From: Nemania diffusa
Lineage: Eukaryota; Ascomycota; Sordariomycetes; Xylariales; Xylariaceae
Direction of reading: 5' to 3'
DNA: 64,000 nt
Assembly: GCA_038501195.1 (NCBI GenBank)
Contig: JBBPUQ010000007.1
Span: 186,001-250,000 of the forward strand
Shown in pieces: positions 1-12,606 of the stretch. The notes under the pieces were generated by a model. It was not told where the DNA came from and searched no databases. It saw only the letters and a program-made list of their open reading frames with translations. The position numbers were made by a program, and so were the translations under genes. Numbering within the stretch: the first letter of the stretch is position 1; the number at the start of each line of letters is the position of its first letter.

Positions 1-28
1 AACTGAACTAATCAATCTATGCCCACAG

Positions 29-554
29 CTGCTGGGACGGCAAGAACCTCGACAGCCCAGACCACCAGTCCCACGTCGCCTACAGCTCCGGCTCGGGCGC
101 GACGGGCGGCGGCGCCTGCCCGTCGACGCACCCGGTCAAGCTGCCGCAGATCATGTACGAGCTCATGTGGGACGTGCACGAGTTCGCCGACTCGGCCGAC
201 TTCCCCACGGACGGCTCGAACCCGTACATCTACAGCATGAACGTCGGCGGCTCGGCCGCCCACGGCGACTACGTCTTCGGCTGGGAGGGCGACACCCTGC
301 AGAAGGCCATGGACAACTCGTGCAACCTCAACACCGACTGCCCCCGCGCCGGCATCACCGCCCAGCCCGAGTCCGTCTACAGCGCCTGCACCATGAAGCA
401 GCAGGCTCCCGAGTCGGTCGATGGCTGTAAGTTGGACGCGTTCTTTCCCCCTTAGCCTATTTTCTCTCGGTTTCGTAAAGCCTAGAATGAAGCTGACAAC
501 TGGACTCTAGGGCTATCCGCGCTCCCCATGGGCGAGATGGCCGTCAAGGCATAA
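29..554 (+). CDS. DUF1996 domain protein, 3' part (5' end outside window)
   Basis: This is the C-terminal part of a DUF1996 protein, a secreted fungal family of unknown biochemical role. An intron ends at 28 (CACAG) and the exon runs 29..426, opening on CWDGKNLDSP, a family hallmark. A further intron (GTAAGT donor, 427..510) precedes a last exon 511..554 that ends WLSALPMGEMAVKA. Reading straight through the intron gives an artificial stop at 453-455. Both intron positions match those of the second DUF1996 gene at 28565-30180, which supports the model and shows that the two are paralogues. Two further introns present in that gene are absent here. The signal peptide and N-terminal half lie left of the window. 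Family assignment is confident; no function is claimed. Confidence 0.85.
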
Positions 555-1501
555 GAGCCTTGCTCATCCGACGACTTCCCTTCACTTGTGCCGTGTAACC
601 AGACTAAGAGACCCTCGGGGATGCTGGAATAACCTGCGCTGACCCTTGGTAATTTGAATTGGAGTGGAAGGGATTGTCTCACACGCTTTGCTGCTTTTGC
701 GAATTCTTCTGCGCGCGATAATCAGATTGCAAAACACACATTTTGATTACCTGCCTTATTACCTATAAAATCTAAATGTATTTAGAAGATATTTTCTCAT
801 AGTCATTAAATGCTTGCATTCCGTTTCTATAGATCATACGTTGAGAATACCGTGCTTTAATAGTGATAGGTACTTAGACACAGCAATAATGACGTTAGTG
901 ATGTTAGTGATGTGAAGGAAAGGATATATCACGTAACCCCCAACTGTTACAGATGATCTAATTTTCGTTGTTGATCTATTTTGAGTGCGTAATATGGGTG
1001 CATATCTTAGGCAGTAGATAGCCTATAGTGGTTAGATATCATGAAGTATCATAATTTATATATAATTAGAGGAGCTGTTTCTATTGAAGTCCTTTTCTCT
1101 AGTCTTATATTTTCCTTTGCTGCTGGGAGGTTCTAGATAGACTTTTGGATAATATTTATACATAGAAAGTTGTCCCCCAAGGTTATTCATTTCTTTGAAG
1201 TCTGGCATTACCTTACGCTTGCGAATCGATCTCAATTTGAACTGCTCAGTGACTTGCTCTGTCTTATACATATGAAGCTAATACATGCTTGTAGAGAATG
1301 ACCAAAGCTCCAGAGTGCAAATGCCGCGTTAACTAACCACGTAATGCCAAGTTTCATGTCCGATTCACCAAAAAAAGATATGTAACATAGGCAAGATGAG
1401 CGTATATTATGCCAAACTCTACGGCATATAATTTTAATGTGCCATGGTCTCCTCACCTTATCTCCCATCACCCATTTATCTCTTCAACAGCTCATAACAT
1501 C
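555..1501. other. Intergenic, no gene seen
   Basis: AT-rich spacer between two convergent genes. It holds a short GTTAGTGAT triplication near 893-913 and no reading frame with recognisable coding character. Confidence 0.6.
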
Positions 1502-2284
1502 TCACGCGTTCTGCAGTACTAGCTGGTCAAAGTCGATGTTCCCTGCTGTCGAGAAGTCGTGGTCCCAGTAGCTATATACGTCGTGGACGCTGAGCATGGC
1601 CGCGCTCGAGGCGCTGCTAGGCTTGGTCTTGGAGTAGGCGAACGCGAGGCGGTTGCTGGCGAGCGCGTTCAGCGTCTTGGTGTTGCTACCAGTCGTCGCG
1701 AATGAGCTGCACCCGCTGCACTTGGCCGTGATCTGCCAGTGTGTGCCGTTGACCTTTGTCCCCGTCTTTAGGAGCTGGATCTTCGCGCCGTCGTAGATCT
1801 GAGGCTGCGTTCGCACACTGTCGCTACGTTAGCTCCCGTTTATCAAGTAAGTGCACTCATGTGTTTGTGGCTAGGGCGGTGAAGGCGGGCTTGCCTGGTG
1901 CGCCGAACGGAGCCGACGGGTGTGGTCCCTGATGCCCAGCCGATGGTGAGGGGACAGTTAATCATCGACGCGCCCCAAGATAGGCCGGTCCAACCGACGG
2001 CGTTGGGGGCGATGATTTGGAAGACGAGATCGTAGTTAGCCGCGGCCGGACTGGGGACGGCGACGCGGAATGTGATCCATTGGCCGATCATGTACGCGGC
2101 CCTGTACTCTGAAAACGTGAAGCCCGTGTCACCGTCGCGGACTACGGACGTGTCTGCAGCGAGACCTTCGGAAGCTGGTATATGAAGTCAGAGATTTGCT
2201 ATTGGTTTCTCATGATAATTCATCAAAGTACGTACCACACCCTAGCATTGCTGCCAGGTAGGCAAGACCAAGATTCCAGCGCAT
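1502..2284 (-). CDS. Secreted AA8 / CDH-type cytochrome domain protein
   Basis: The product resembles the haem b cytochrome (DOMON, AA8) domain of cellobiose dehydrogenase, which passes electrons to lytic polysaccharide monooxygenases outside the cell. Exon 1 (2284..2236) encodes a signal peptide, MRWNLGLAYLAAMLGC. Exon 2 starts at 2174 and carries TGFTFSEYR, the GWTGLSWGASM region where the haem Met is expected, and GWASGTT. The last exon ends at 1502 and carries GTHWQITAKCSGC and the VHDVYSYWDHDF region where the haem His is expected. No dehydrogenase or CBM domain follows, so this is a stand-alone cytochrome domain. The exon 2/3 junction is unresolved: a phase-0 join (donor GTTCGG near 1914, acceptor CGCAG near 1807) works but is not compelling, and a one-base frameshift is possible. 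The family call is good; the exact model is not. Confidence 0.65.
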
Positions 2285-3646
2285 CCTGACGATTGAATCG
2301 CGACAGCCAAATATAGAGTAGTGAGGTGGCAGGTAGAGTGAGTGTCCTCTAATAAAAGACCCGAACTGCTTCACGTATATGACGTAAGTGAGAAATACCC
2401 CAATCAGGAGAGAACACTGGCAGTATTGAAGACCGAGTACATACCGAGACGTGGTCGAGGGCGGAGATTTATCGAAACGGCAGCAGAGAAGGAGTCGAGA
2501 AACTGACACGAGGAGATTTTCGGGCAGGCCGGCGAAAATTAAATATCACAACCTGGTTCGCTTATCGTGAGGTTCTTAGAGCACGGAAGATGGCCAGACC
2601 ATCGCTGTCGAGAACGAGGAATTCATCGACGGTTGATCCGTTGGTAAGGGGGCAAAGGAAGGGGGTTACGGCTATACTTGGCAGAGTCCGCACGCAGAGT
2701 CGCAATACAAATTTCACGGGCTAGCCTGTTTGCTCGCGCCATGCTCCGTGGGAGATAAAGGCCATTCTTGGGGGCTCGGAGGGCCAGCGTGGCCAGTGAG
2801 TCGTTTTCTCGGGGACACTTTGCCGCTGGGATGGGCGCCGGACGCTGTGGGACGTCATGTCGAGTGAGTCCATCGTCCATTTAGCCGCATATTGGCTGTG
2901 TATGTCAGGAGCCGGGGTAAACGGCACAGAGTGCCTTATTGGTGTGCATTGCAACCTATGCTATGAATAGAGGGCCAATTATAATCTTCCCAATTATAAT
3001 TTTGCTGGCGTGTGAATGACGATCGTGGGATGGTTCCTGTCCTGATGCCTCAACTTGGTATACCCGGTTGCTGGCGCTAACACTGTTCTCACGACAGCTG
3101 CGGCCGCGACTGCAGATTCTGGAGGCGCTTCTATACGTGGATTTATATTCATGACTTCCTAGGATGGTCATGGGGTCAAACCAGTAATTATAAGTAGTAA
3201 TGGCGGCATGGTCTAGGCAAAGTTGCTATACAGATTCGGTGTCGCGCCGATAACAAGATTCACCCGCCAAGAGATCGATGAGAGCTAGTAAATCGCAATA
3301 CTCAACGATAAAACTCGATTGACTGCATGAAAAGTATCGTGAATGGTCATTCTGATCAATTGCCCTGGCAGACTAGTCTAGACCTTCAAGTCCCGGACGG
3401 GAGGTTATGAGCCTAGGCTCACTCAACTTAGCATCTCATATCATCACATGCATATATGTGTTGAGATGATGGAAGTATCACAATATAATGAGGAGGCAAA
3501 TTCCTCACCATCTAATAATAGCATACATAAACTTCAACTTCTACGAATGAGAGTTGCAAGCTAAATGATGAAAAGAAATCACAGCCAATAAGACTACATG
3601 AGACTAATGAAACATAGGCGATTAAGTGAAATTTATCTCATAAAAA
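2285..3646. other. Intergenic, no gene seen
   Basis: Presumed promoter of the AA8 gene plus downstream spacer of the MFS gene. A direct repeat CCAATTATAAT lies near 2973 and 2989. Short reading frames here have no recognisable content. Confidence 0.55.
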
Positions 3647-5423
3647 TTAGAGCCTATACCGAAACCCAAAGGTATTCCAATCCGTAACATCCTCATAGTC
3701 CTCCGGCCTAAGCCTCACTTCCCCAACAGCCTCGCCCACCGGGCGGTCTAGACGCACATCCACAACCTTGCCACCGCCCACGGCGCCCGAAGCCCCCGCA
3801 CTCCCCTCGACCCCTTCTCTCCTCTGCCTCCTTCTATTCACCGCCTGTAAGTACGCCCTCAGCGCCAGCGCGAATCCAACGACCAGTGAGTAACACACCA
3901 GGATGCCGCGGAAGGCGGTGTCATACATGGGGGCCTCATCGCCGCGGAAGAGCTGGGGACCGGCGATGTTGCCGGCGCAGTAGGCGATAAATAGCAGCGC
4001 CGTCATGGTCATCTTCTTGGTCACGCCGCGGAAATTGGACTGTACGAGGGATAGCAGGAGAGGCAGAGCCGAGGGCCCGGTCGACAGGAGGAAATAGCCG
4101 AACAGTGAGACGCCGTGCGGGAGGCCAGTACGGTGGGAGATGAGGGCGGAGCCGATGATGGGGGGGATCACGACGAGGGCGATGAGGATGCAGTTCATCG
4201 AGCGGCTTGGATAGTCAAGGTCAGTTGCTCAGTGCTCATCCATGATAGCTCGTATATAGGGGGGGTTCGGGATTACGTAGATGAAGCCCCTATCTACTCG
4301 CCCACGTAGAAAATGATATAGATACTCACAACCGTCCAGCAACCCATCCCGAGCCCGTTATAGTCGCAAAGCCAAGCACCGAGTAGGGGATATTAATCAG
4401 CGTCGACTGCAGCGGTGAGAACCCGAACGAGGTGATCACAATATTCGCAAAGTTCTGCGTGCCCCCATTCGGGATCTGACACAATAATGCAAGCGCCCAA
4501 ACCATCCACGTCTTCGGATCAATAAGACACTCCCTCATCTGGTCCCAACGCCACGGTTTCTTCTCCGTCGCCCCGAGCCCGGCCACAACGACCCTATCCC
4601 TCGCCCACTTCCTCTCCTCGTGCGTCAGAAACTTCGCGGTAGAGATCGAATCCGGCAGAAACGCCAACACAACACCCCCAAACACAAACGTGAGTATCCC
4701 CAGTATAGCGAACATCCACCGCCACGCACCATGCGGCACGCCAGACCCGACCCCAAAGGCGAGCAGCGACGAGACTATGCCGCCCACCGAATTCCCCGCA
4801 AACCAAACCCCCGTGCGCGCCGGGATCTCATCCCTAACATACCACGCCCCCGTAACAAAAACCTGACACGGCGCAACCGCGGCCTCCGCCAACCCCAGCG
4901 CAAACCGCGCCGCAAAAACGCCCCCAAAGCCCCCACAAGCCGCCGTGAGCGCCACCACCGCCCCCCAGAACAAGCTGTTAACCCCCAGGTACTTCGCGAC
5001 GGGCAGTCGCGCGGCGAGGCGGGTGGCGGGGTACGTGGCGACGAGGTAGCCGAGGTAGAACGCGCTCGACACCCACGAGTACTCCCCGCCCGAGAGACCG
5101 GTGTCGGCCCGCAGCCCGAAGACGGCGGCGCTGGAGAGGATGGTCTTGTCCATGAAGGTGAGCGCCGAGGCGAGGAAGAGCAGGGGGATGACGCGCCTGT
5201 CGATGCGGCGGAGGACGCGGCGCGCTTCCTCGGCGCTGAGGCCGTGCGCGGGGTCCTGGTCGGCGCTGTCTTCGGGGGTCATGGTTAGGGGGCCTGGATC
5301 GTGTGGTGAAAGGGGTAGTAAGGGGGATGAGGGGGAAGGGGAAGGGGACAGTAGATGTGTCTGGCTGTCTGTTGAGGCGCGTGGATCTGGAGGTTCTCCA
5401 TCATCATGTGTTGCGGTTGGCAT
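3647..5423 (-). CDS. MFS transporter, anion:cation symporter (Dal5/allantoate permease-like) family
   Basis: This is a plasma-membrane major facilitator carrier of about 550 aa. Exons are 5423..4330 and 4205..3647, with a 124-bp intron (GTGAGT...CCAAG) that joins in frame (GR|FRSMNC). A hydrophilic N-terminus is followed by RRVIPLLFLASALTFMDKT, the typical first helix of this family. Next come the helix 2-3 loop (YPATRLAARLPVAKYLG), the WFAGNSVGGIVSS segment, a long central loop and six more helices. Members import small organic anions such as allantoate, nicotinate or vitamins; the substrate here is unknown. An internal ATG at 5285 (MTPEDS) could be the true start, because the first 46 residues are low complexity. 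Codon use is strongly GC-biased in exon 1. Confidence 0.85.
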
Positions 5424-5983
5424 GGCGTGGCCGGATTCTATCAGACTATATACTCACCTACTATTGAATATACTTACCTATCTAGTTATCTATCTAAGAC
5501 CAAGTAACACCAGCTAACATGTGATCTTTCTCTGCGTGTTACCCTTCTACGGATGGATGGTTGGTTAACGTTGATCTTCGACATGGTGTGGAGGAAGATA
5601 AGCGGGATCCTTTCCTGCTGTAACTCTAATGTGGGGTGTGCATATGTCTATGTCTTAGTCTAGATAGAAAGATAGGCCTCAACTCTCATAGAGTAGTTAT
5701 AGAGATCGCATACAATCTATAACAAATTACTAATAATTAGTATTCGCCTTATCATTCTTAGGTCAAAACGTGCTGGTCATGACGAGTTTTGAAATCCGCG
5801 AGGCGGGCCATTTACTGTATCAACAGATTCAATGCTTTATACACATGCTGCAAAACTAAACTCTCTATGAGCTTGAACGCACAGATCCCAAACGCCATAC
5901 GCCAGACGTCCTGGTATCACAGCTTTCATTCACCTTATTATACCCCATACTCCAATGCCAGTCATAGTCGTGCATCATTCCTC
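5424..5983. other. Intergenic between MFS gene and cnd1
   Basis: Holds the presumed promoter of the MFS gene (short TATCTATC runs near 5480) and the 3' flank of cnd1. No gene is seen; the frame at 5789-6160 is antisense overlap with the cnd1 3' exon. Confidence 0.55.
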
Positions 5984-8900
5984 CTAGGCCGCCGTTTGCA
6001 GTACTTTGAAACCTTCACTAATCACTTTGGTGATATCCTCATTTTTGTGTTGGAGCAGGCCAATAGCAAAGGTTACATCATTCCATTGGCGCTCTGTCTC
6101 GCATCGAGGAAGACGAGCCGCCAGCTTGTCGGCAAGCTGTCTGGCATGTTTGTCCTGTAATTTCATGTTAGCCGCGTTATAGAATAGGATTGTGGAGCCT
6201 CTTTCTTACCTTTTCGACGAAACCAAGTAGGAATTTCACAATCCGCTTAAACGGTTCCTCGTCCATCTGGCCGGCCGAAAGCAGACTGAACATGTCCACA
6301 AAGTGATTATATACCGCGTTGTCCTTGGTGCTGAGCTCCGAAAAGAACATCCGGGCAAGATCAGCAATCCGCTTATCCTCATCTTCCAGGCACTTCGCCA
6401 TCTCGCCTAATTGACCTTTGACCTTGACCTGACCCGCGAGAATGAGAAACGTGAGTGTCATCAGACATGTCCGCTTTACCGAAAGATCGTCATCCGCGAG
6501 ACGGCGGTACAGGAAATCCGTGTTCTCGTCGATGAGATGATTGAAGCACACAGCCATATCGCCGAGCGCAATTACTACATTGGACCGAACCGTGGGGTTA
6601 GGTGACCTCTCCATGATAGTGATGAGTAACGGTAGGTGTGCCTCGCAGTACTCGCTGCTGACACACATCAGTTTTGCAAGACATAGAGTAGCGGCCGCCT
6701 GAAGGCTCTTGTCCTTGTAAATATCGCTGCGGGAGCAGATCTCAGCTACCATAGGTCCGTAATTAGACAAGAGGGATTGGGGACCGAACAGGAGCTCACG
6801 CTCGCGGATATGGGCCATGGCCTCGGTGAAATCGTCTTCCGTCGTTCCGCCAATCAAGTCCAACTCATCGCCTGCCTCCTCCGGCGCCGGCGCTGGCGCG
6901 GCATTCTTGCCCTTCCGACCTACAGGTCGCGGCTCGTCGGGTTTCGACGAGTCCTTCTCTTTCTCCTGTTTTCTCCGCTTGAAATCGAGTTCACATAATT
7001 CTAGATGGACAATCTGCTTAATCGCCACATGTCCCACGACAAAAAGGAGTTGCGACAATGCGATGGCTGCCTTCTCCTTGGGCTCAGCTGGTGGCTCGGG
7101 TGCTGGCTGGTTAATGGTCTGAGTGGGTGCATCGAGGGACATGGTGTTCAAGTTTTGTGTTATGCCATTGCCACCCATCACCGTCATCGTAGCATCGTCT
7201 CGCGATCCCGGCCGCGATGCTGGTGGGGATTTCTGCTGTGCGGCAAAAACAACTTTAGTTCGTCGCCGAATAATATCGGTACATAGGGTGTCGGGGTGCT
7301 TGGCAAGCGCGTAGATGGCGTTGATGGCCTGTTCAGCCACGCCAAACCACTCCTTGCTCTCACTTGGCACTTCGGTAATAGCAGCGAGTTTAGCCAGTAC
7401 GGCGTGCTCATTTGGAAGGCGACTGAAGGTCACCGACGAGTCCTTTGCCTGCCGGCCCGTCGGGTTCAGTCTCCGCAGCGCAATACACGTGAATTTGGCG
7501 AGCTGGAGGTCGGCTCGACCGTGAGGTCCTAGACCAAATCGCAACATGGTCTCCATCTCTCCTACCACAATCTCGGGTGATGCAGTCGCAAGCATACCCA
7601 ACACAATAATGGCGCCTCTCCGCTGAGATCGCGAGATCTCTCGCTTCTGAAACCCATACACGCCCCACAGTTTAGTAATGACCCTATCTGAGATCATGCC
7701 CTGTTTCATCATGGTCGCGAGCAACTGCTCTAAACTCGTTAACTCGGCAGGTGTGGTGCCCGATGTGAGACTGATCATATTTCTCGCGATATATATGGCA
7801 GCATCGTTGGGGCTGAAGTGATCTGGCGCCTCGAAGAACAGGCGTTTGTAGCAATCGATTAGATGTGTCTGGACACCTTTGCCCTCGTCACTGTTTCCCT
7901 TGGTCCAAATCAAGCGCATCATTCGTCGGATGCCGACCATGTTGTCCTCGATATTATAAGCGTTGCCGATCTCAAGATAATCCATGGCCTCGATCACCTC
8001 AGACTTGTTCTTTGAACCAAGGAGCTGCACAACGACGCCCGTGGCCTCGTGCAATACCTCAATAAACTTGAGAGCGTCGGTATAATAACGTTTCGTGAGC
8101 GTGAGCTTTTCTATTGCCTCTGATGTGGCGGCATCTTCTTGCGCTTTCTGAATGGCTGCCGCCTTCTGCTCCTCCGACATTTCTGTTGGCTTTTGTGGCG
8201 AATCCATCACCTGGGTTGGCTCGTCTACCAGCGCAGTGGAATCAGCCTTGTCTTCACCCAATCCAGGCTCACCCGCCGGCGGCTTCAGCGCGTTGAGTTC
8301 GGCATCAACCTTATCAAGGCGTTCCTGCCAATCCTTTCGAGAAAGCTGGGCGCCATGTAAAACGGTGAATGGGTGAGTCTTGAGTAGGGTGCCAAGCAGT
8401 TTGACTGCATTCCTCCTGACATGGCTACTCTTGTCTTCTAGGCTGCGACAAGCAAGCTCAGCGGCCTTTTGTCTGCGCTTGGGGAACTTCTGATTTAAAT
8501 CGCATAACCTGGTATACACTTGCATGACTCGACACCGACAGTAGGGGTTGATGTCTAAAAACCGCTCCTCGAGCACATCGAAAAAGGCATTCAGTTGAGA
8601 CTTATGGTTGTCGCTCCGCTCTTCTTCCTTGCTTAAATGGGCTATCATGTTGCCACAAACCTCAATCAACGAGCTCCGTAGTGTATGCGACTGGATAACG
8701 AATTAGTCCACCTCGTTTGAATGTTTAATTGGAGGACCGTATAAAGACGAACCTCGCTATCTAGTTGCTTGGCAAGCATGGTCATCTGCTTGATCACCAG
8801 TCTCGGCACAAGCTCAGAGAGCTTAGCAATGAAAGTCGACACAGACTTGGGTCCCTTGGTATCATTCGAGTTGAACTCTTTGTTGCCAATTTCCCTCAAT

Positions 8901-10000
8901 ATCTCTTCGGCTAGCTGTGGATAGTCGTATTGTTCAGACAAGATATGAAGAAATTCGGCCATCGGTTCAGATAGATGCTCGAAATATGTGAGGTTCTGAA
9001 CGATGGAGATCTGGGCGGCTGTGTCATGTCAGCAATTATTACCACCAGGATTCCTGCGATTCGTCATCATTAGCAACCTACCATATCCATGACCGTGGTG
9101 CTTAACCGCAATACAGAGGACTTTAAACGCATGCATCCTGATGGCCGTATTCTTGGCTCTCTGTTCGCTCTCGAGTACCATATATACGGGGCGGGTGAGG
9201 AGACCGACAAACGTGTCGCGTTCACTAGTGGTTAGGAAGAGCTTGCCCAGCTTCAACTTCATTACCTTGGACATGACATCCAGGGCTAACTGGAGTTGGG
9301 CAGCGCTGTCCCAGTGGTCATCTCCCTGTCTGCTGGCAGCGGCCTTCGACTTGGCGCCCTTACCTCTGGCGCGCGACACGGGGGCGGCCGACGACTTCTC
9401 AGCGGCCTTAGTCTCGACACATGCCATGGTCCATTGGATGAGAAAGCCGTATATCTCGAGAAGCGACTTGTGGTGGGCGAGGACGTCCTGTTCGTCAGGG
9501 GTTTCGAGATCGTGGGTGATGGCATCGGCCTCGGCTGCCAGGCCGCTCATGACCAGATCGAAGATCTTGCTGAGGGCATGTGTCGGTAGGAACTGAGTAT
9601 ATCTGGATTGCACGAACAACTTAGAAATAGGCTCTCGTATCGTCTTACTTGTGGTAGTAGGAGCACCAGCAGCGGTAGCACCAGCAGCAGTAGCACTAGC
9701 AGCGGCGTTGGACGCGACAGACTGCGGCTCTTCAGAGAGGGCATGAGGGGAAGTGGGTGCGCACTTGAGTAAGAACTGCAACGAGTCGAAGTAGGCGCTG
9801 CGTGTGATGGCATCGGGATTGTCCGCGACGGCATCGATGATAGGATTGAGCACGGGATTGATGAGGGCGATGTTGGACAGAGACTCCGGGTCCGACTCGC
9901 AGTCGAGTAGCGCGCCGTCGGCCTCGGGTGTCGCAATCGAGGCCGGATCGCTCATGTAGTGCTTGAGCGCATCGTTGATGTCGAAATTGATCGACTCCAT
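5984..10000 (-). CDS. cnd1: Condensin complex subunit 1 (CAP-D2 / Ycs4 / Cnd1)
   Basis: This is a HEAT-repeat, non-SMC subunit of condensin that helps compact and separate mitotic chromosomes. The model has four exons (10000..9082, 9018..8753, 8690..6210, 6154..5984), all canonical GT-AG and in frame, giving 1278 aa, normal for the family. The N-terminal Cnd1 domain carries MESINFDINDALKHY. The centre has the conserved stretch CRCRVMQVYTRLC followed by SHVRRNAVKLLGTLL. The C-terminal HEAT block includes NPTVRSNVVIALGDMAV, DDDLSVKRTCLMTLTFLIL and AGQVKVKGQLGEMAKC, the strongest signature of the protein. An acidic/Pro/Ala-rich insert (around residues 960-1000) is probably disordered. The start at 10000 is chosen because conservation begins there; the frame upstream to 10291 looks like 5' UTR. 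This is a single-copy core gene with a confident assignment. Confidence 0.95.
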
Positions 10001-11296
10001 GATGGCAAGGGGAGGACGTCGACCTTGTCCTACTCCTAGCCACGGTGGATTGCGGTTGTCGCAAGGTGTAGTGTACTCTGTATTTATGTATGAGACACAG
10101 GTGCCGTTTTGAAGTTGGGCGCTGGAGATTTTATGAGTCGTAGGTACCGAGTATACTAGAACGATCGCACTTGCAATCTTTATAGGTATACCTCTTGACT
10201 GAATTGACTTGAGGATGTTCAAATAGAAGATACGGGCAGAAAAAAAAAATCGAATTCGTAGAATGGGAATAGAAAATTGTGACGCCTCCAAGTAACAGCG
10301 GTCAACGTGTTGGGTATGAGATTGATAATTGGTGACGATGCGCTAGGTAGCTGTATGATGAAGAATAGCGGGCAGGTGGGAGCACAACATCAGTGGGGCT
10401 CCCCCTCGGCAACCGTTTGTTTTTGTTTAGATTGGATTTTGCTTTCCACCAATTCTTTGCGACGCGCTGACTCCTGGTAGCAGCCCCACTTCCCCCGCCA
10501 AATGGTAATGTCGCCGCTAGAAGCGGCATAAATAATTTACGTATAGTTAGACAAACCGTCTTTAAAACCATTCCGTTTTACTTAGGAACTACACGTACAG
10601 AATATCAGCGACGAGTTTTAGTGTATTCAAGCATTGGAATTATCTAGCAAAATGCTTAAAGCATCTAAATAAAAATACGTAAGTATCGCTTGATACCTAA
10701 GGTAGATAGCGCAACCGAGAAAATAAAATTCCTTTACATTTCAATTCTTCAATTAAAAGTTGTGGAATTATATTTTGGTAGTTATACACTCCTGTAGCAT
10801 TAAAATCGGCTCACCCGACTATAGTACCGTGCCCGTTCTCCGTTGCGTGTGCGGTATTAGCGGCGTACGGCCGTTGTCTCGGGATAGTCACCCTCGGTGC
10901 CGCGTAGCCTGTAGGATATGGATCCTTTCGGGTGCCAAGTCAGCAACCAACGATCGTCATGTACAAAATTCTAACCATATTGATATTAGACAATGCACGG
11001 GAAGCTACGATGATACGTGCCGGAGGCAACAACTCTATTGGTTTCTGCCATCCCAGTAGAATTTGTTACCCGCTCCAGGCTGTTTTCCCCGTCCTTTTTC
11101 GCGCCACAATTGCTGGTGAAACTTTGCGGTTGATAAGCGCTTACCTGCATCTAACCCTACATACCTACATATGTAGGTAGCCACCTGCTTACTTTTACTA
11201 CTTCTCTATTCAATTCCTAGGCCCCTCTTATTCCTCTAAATTCTAGCATTAATGCCCTTGCCTTAACACGTCGCTAAAGTCTGCCTCGCTGCTTCG
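10001..11296. other. Divergent intergenic region
   Basis: 1.3 kb between cnd1 (minus) and a small plus-strand gene, so it probably carries both promoters. It contains an 18-bp perfect palindrome at 11162-11179 and an A9-10 run near 10240. No coding content is recognised. Confidence 0.55.
11162..11179. repeat. 18-bp perfect palindrome (TACCTACATATGTAGGTA)
   Basis: The sequence equals its own reverse complement. It contains TACCTA/TAGGTA, a motif that recurs in intergenic DNA of this window, and lies about 120 bp upstream of a predicted start codon. It could be a dimeric factor-binding site; no function is shown. Confidence 0.6.
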
Positions 11297-11783
11297 ATGT
11301 TATTTTCATCTCGTTGTCAACTGGCGACAGAGCAGGGAACATGTCTTCCGCTCCTGAGGCGAACACACCCCTTTCGAGGTGAAATTTCCCACCCAAATCT
11401 TAGACTGATAAGTTTTGACTGACAATTGACAGGCAAGGATGCATCAAGGATTACAAGCCAGTCTTCCATTAAGCATGACAAGAATACAGGCGGTATATTT
11501 CAACGCTGTAGTCAATAAAAACAGCGGGTGCTAATCTATACCAGTAAACACCAAGTTGATACGCTATTTCTTCATGTACTGCTGGCTCAGCCAAATATTT
11601 CATAACTACCGTGCTTATAAAGTATACCAAGATTTCCATAGCTGGGATAGTCTGAGTCGCAAAGACAAAGTCCTTCTCGCCTGGGGTGTTGTTGGTACTG
11701 TCACCCTAGCCCTTTTCTCTATTGCTTATGTAGTTTTAGAATATCGAAGACGGAAAAAAGGAGGAAAGGGTCGGGTTGTCTAA
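11297..11783 (+). CDS. Small single-pass membrane protein, unknown
   Basis: A three-exon model (11297..11378, 11433..11492, 11545..11783) gives 126 aa. The last exon has an aromatic stretch (IRYFFMYCWLSQIF), a charged segment and one clear membrane helix (LLAWGVVGTVTLALFSIAYVV), then a basic tail EYRRRKKGGKGR, suggesting a cytosolic or luminal positive end. The start at 11297 is chosen because it is the only ATG that stays in frame through both introns. A second ATG at 11341 (MSSAPEANTPLSR) looks more protein-like but runs into a stop in exon 2 with the visible splice sites. No family was recognised, and the N-terminus is uncertain. Confidence 0.5.
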
Positions 11784-12606
11784 TTTGACGTGGCCCTTCG
11801 ATAAATAGTGAGGAGATAATTGACCTTCGTAGCCGCCTTTCTAACCGCTGTGTGACGCTGTCTCGTCGAATGCAAGGTGGCACTCGTCGAGCAATTAACC
11901 ACCATTTCACCCTCATCATTAACGCCTCTGGTATTTCTATTTAGAAAACCTTGATCTATTTTTGTTGTTTAGGGATGAGATTAGTTACAAGGCAAAGAAG
12001 CCTTCATTTTCACGCCTGGAAATTAAGGCTGGTATTGAATTGAAAACGGTTACTTTGTATACTGCTTAGCTCGTGTAAGAGTGGGTCCTACTCAGGTTAA
12101 GCTCTTGCTAAAAGCGGCACTGCTCAGGTAATGGTACCCCACCTAGACAGGTACTATCAGGTACTAACGGAATGAGTGAATGAGACGCGTCCAGGCCTCG
12201 GAAGGATCAAGTCATCAGAATACCTGCATACCGAATCTGCCTACACACTCCTAAAGAAGTAGCCAACAACGAGCGTCGCTCCATTCCAATAGCAATTAAA
12301 ACCAAAGCACTCCTCTTTTCCCTCCTTTTCGACCATTGCTCGAGCTGTCGTTTCCACACAGCGTCCGAACTAGACTTCTTGTTGAAAGATACCTTCATTT
12401 TGCTTTCGCTTACCGGTACAAGTATAAGCAGGTGCCATTGTTAGCGGGTTTTAAGAAAAACAAAAGAGCCGCTACTCGGGAAACCCGAACTCGGAGAAAA
12501 TAACACGCTCCCAACCCTGTGGAATCTATACACAGGTTTCAATCGGCCAGCAAGGGGGGAGAGGTGTTGGCTGCGTGGGGGAAAGAAAGTGTGTTGACGA
12601 CGAGCC
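11784..12606. other. Intergenic upstream of cdc7
   Basis: Presumed 3' flank of the small membrane protein gene and promoter/5' UTR of cdc7. No gene is seen on either strand. Confidence 0.55.

Noticed and set aside
1056..1471. Minus-strand frames in the AT-rich spacer
   Set aside because: Short, no domain, no splice pattern, and composition close to random.
4594..5517. Long plus-strand frames across the first MFS exon
   Set aside because: Antisense shadows of a GC-rich coding exon, with Arg/Pro-rich composition and no domain.
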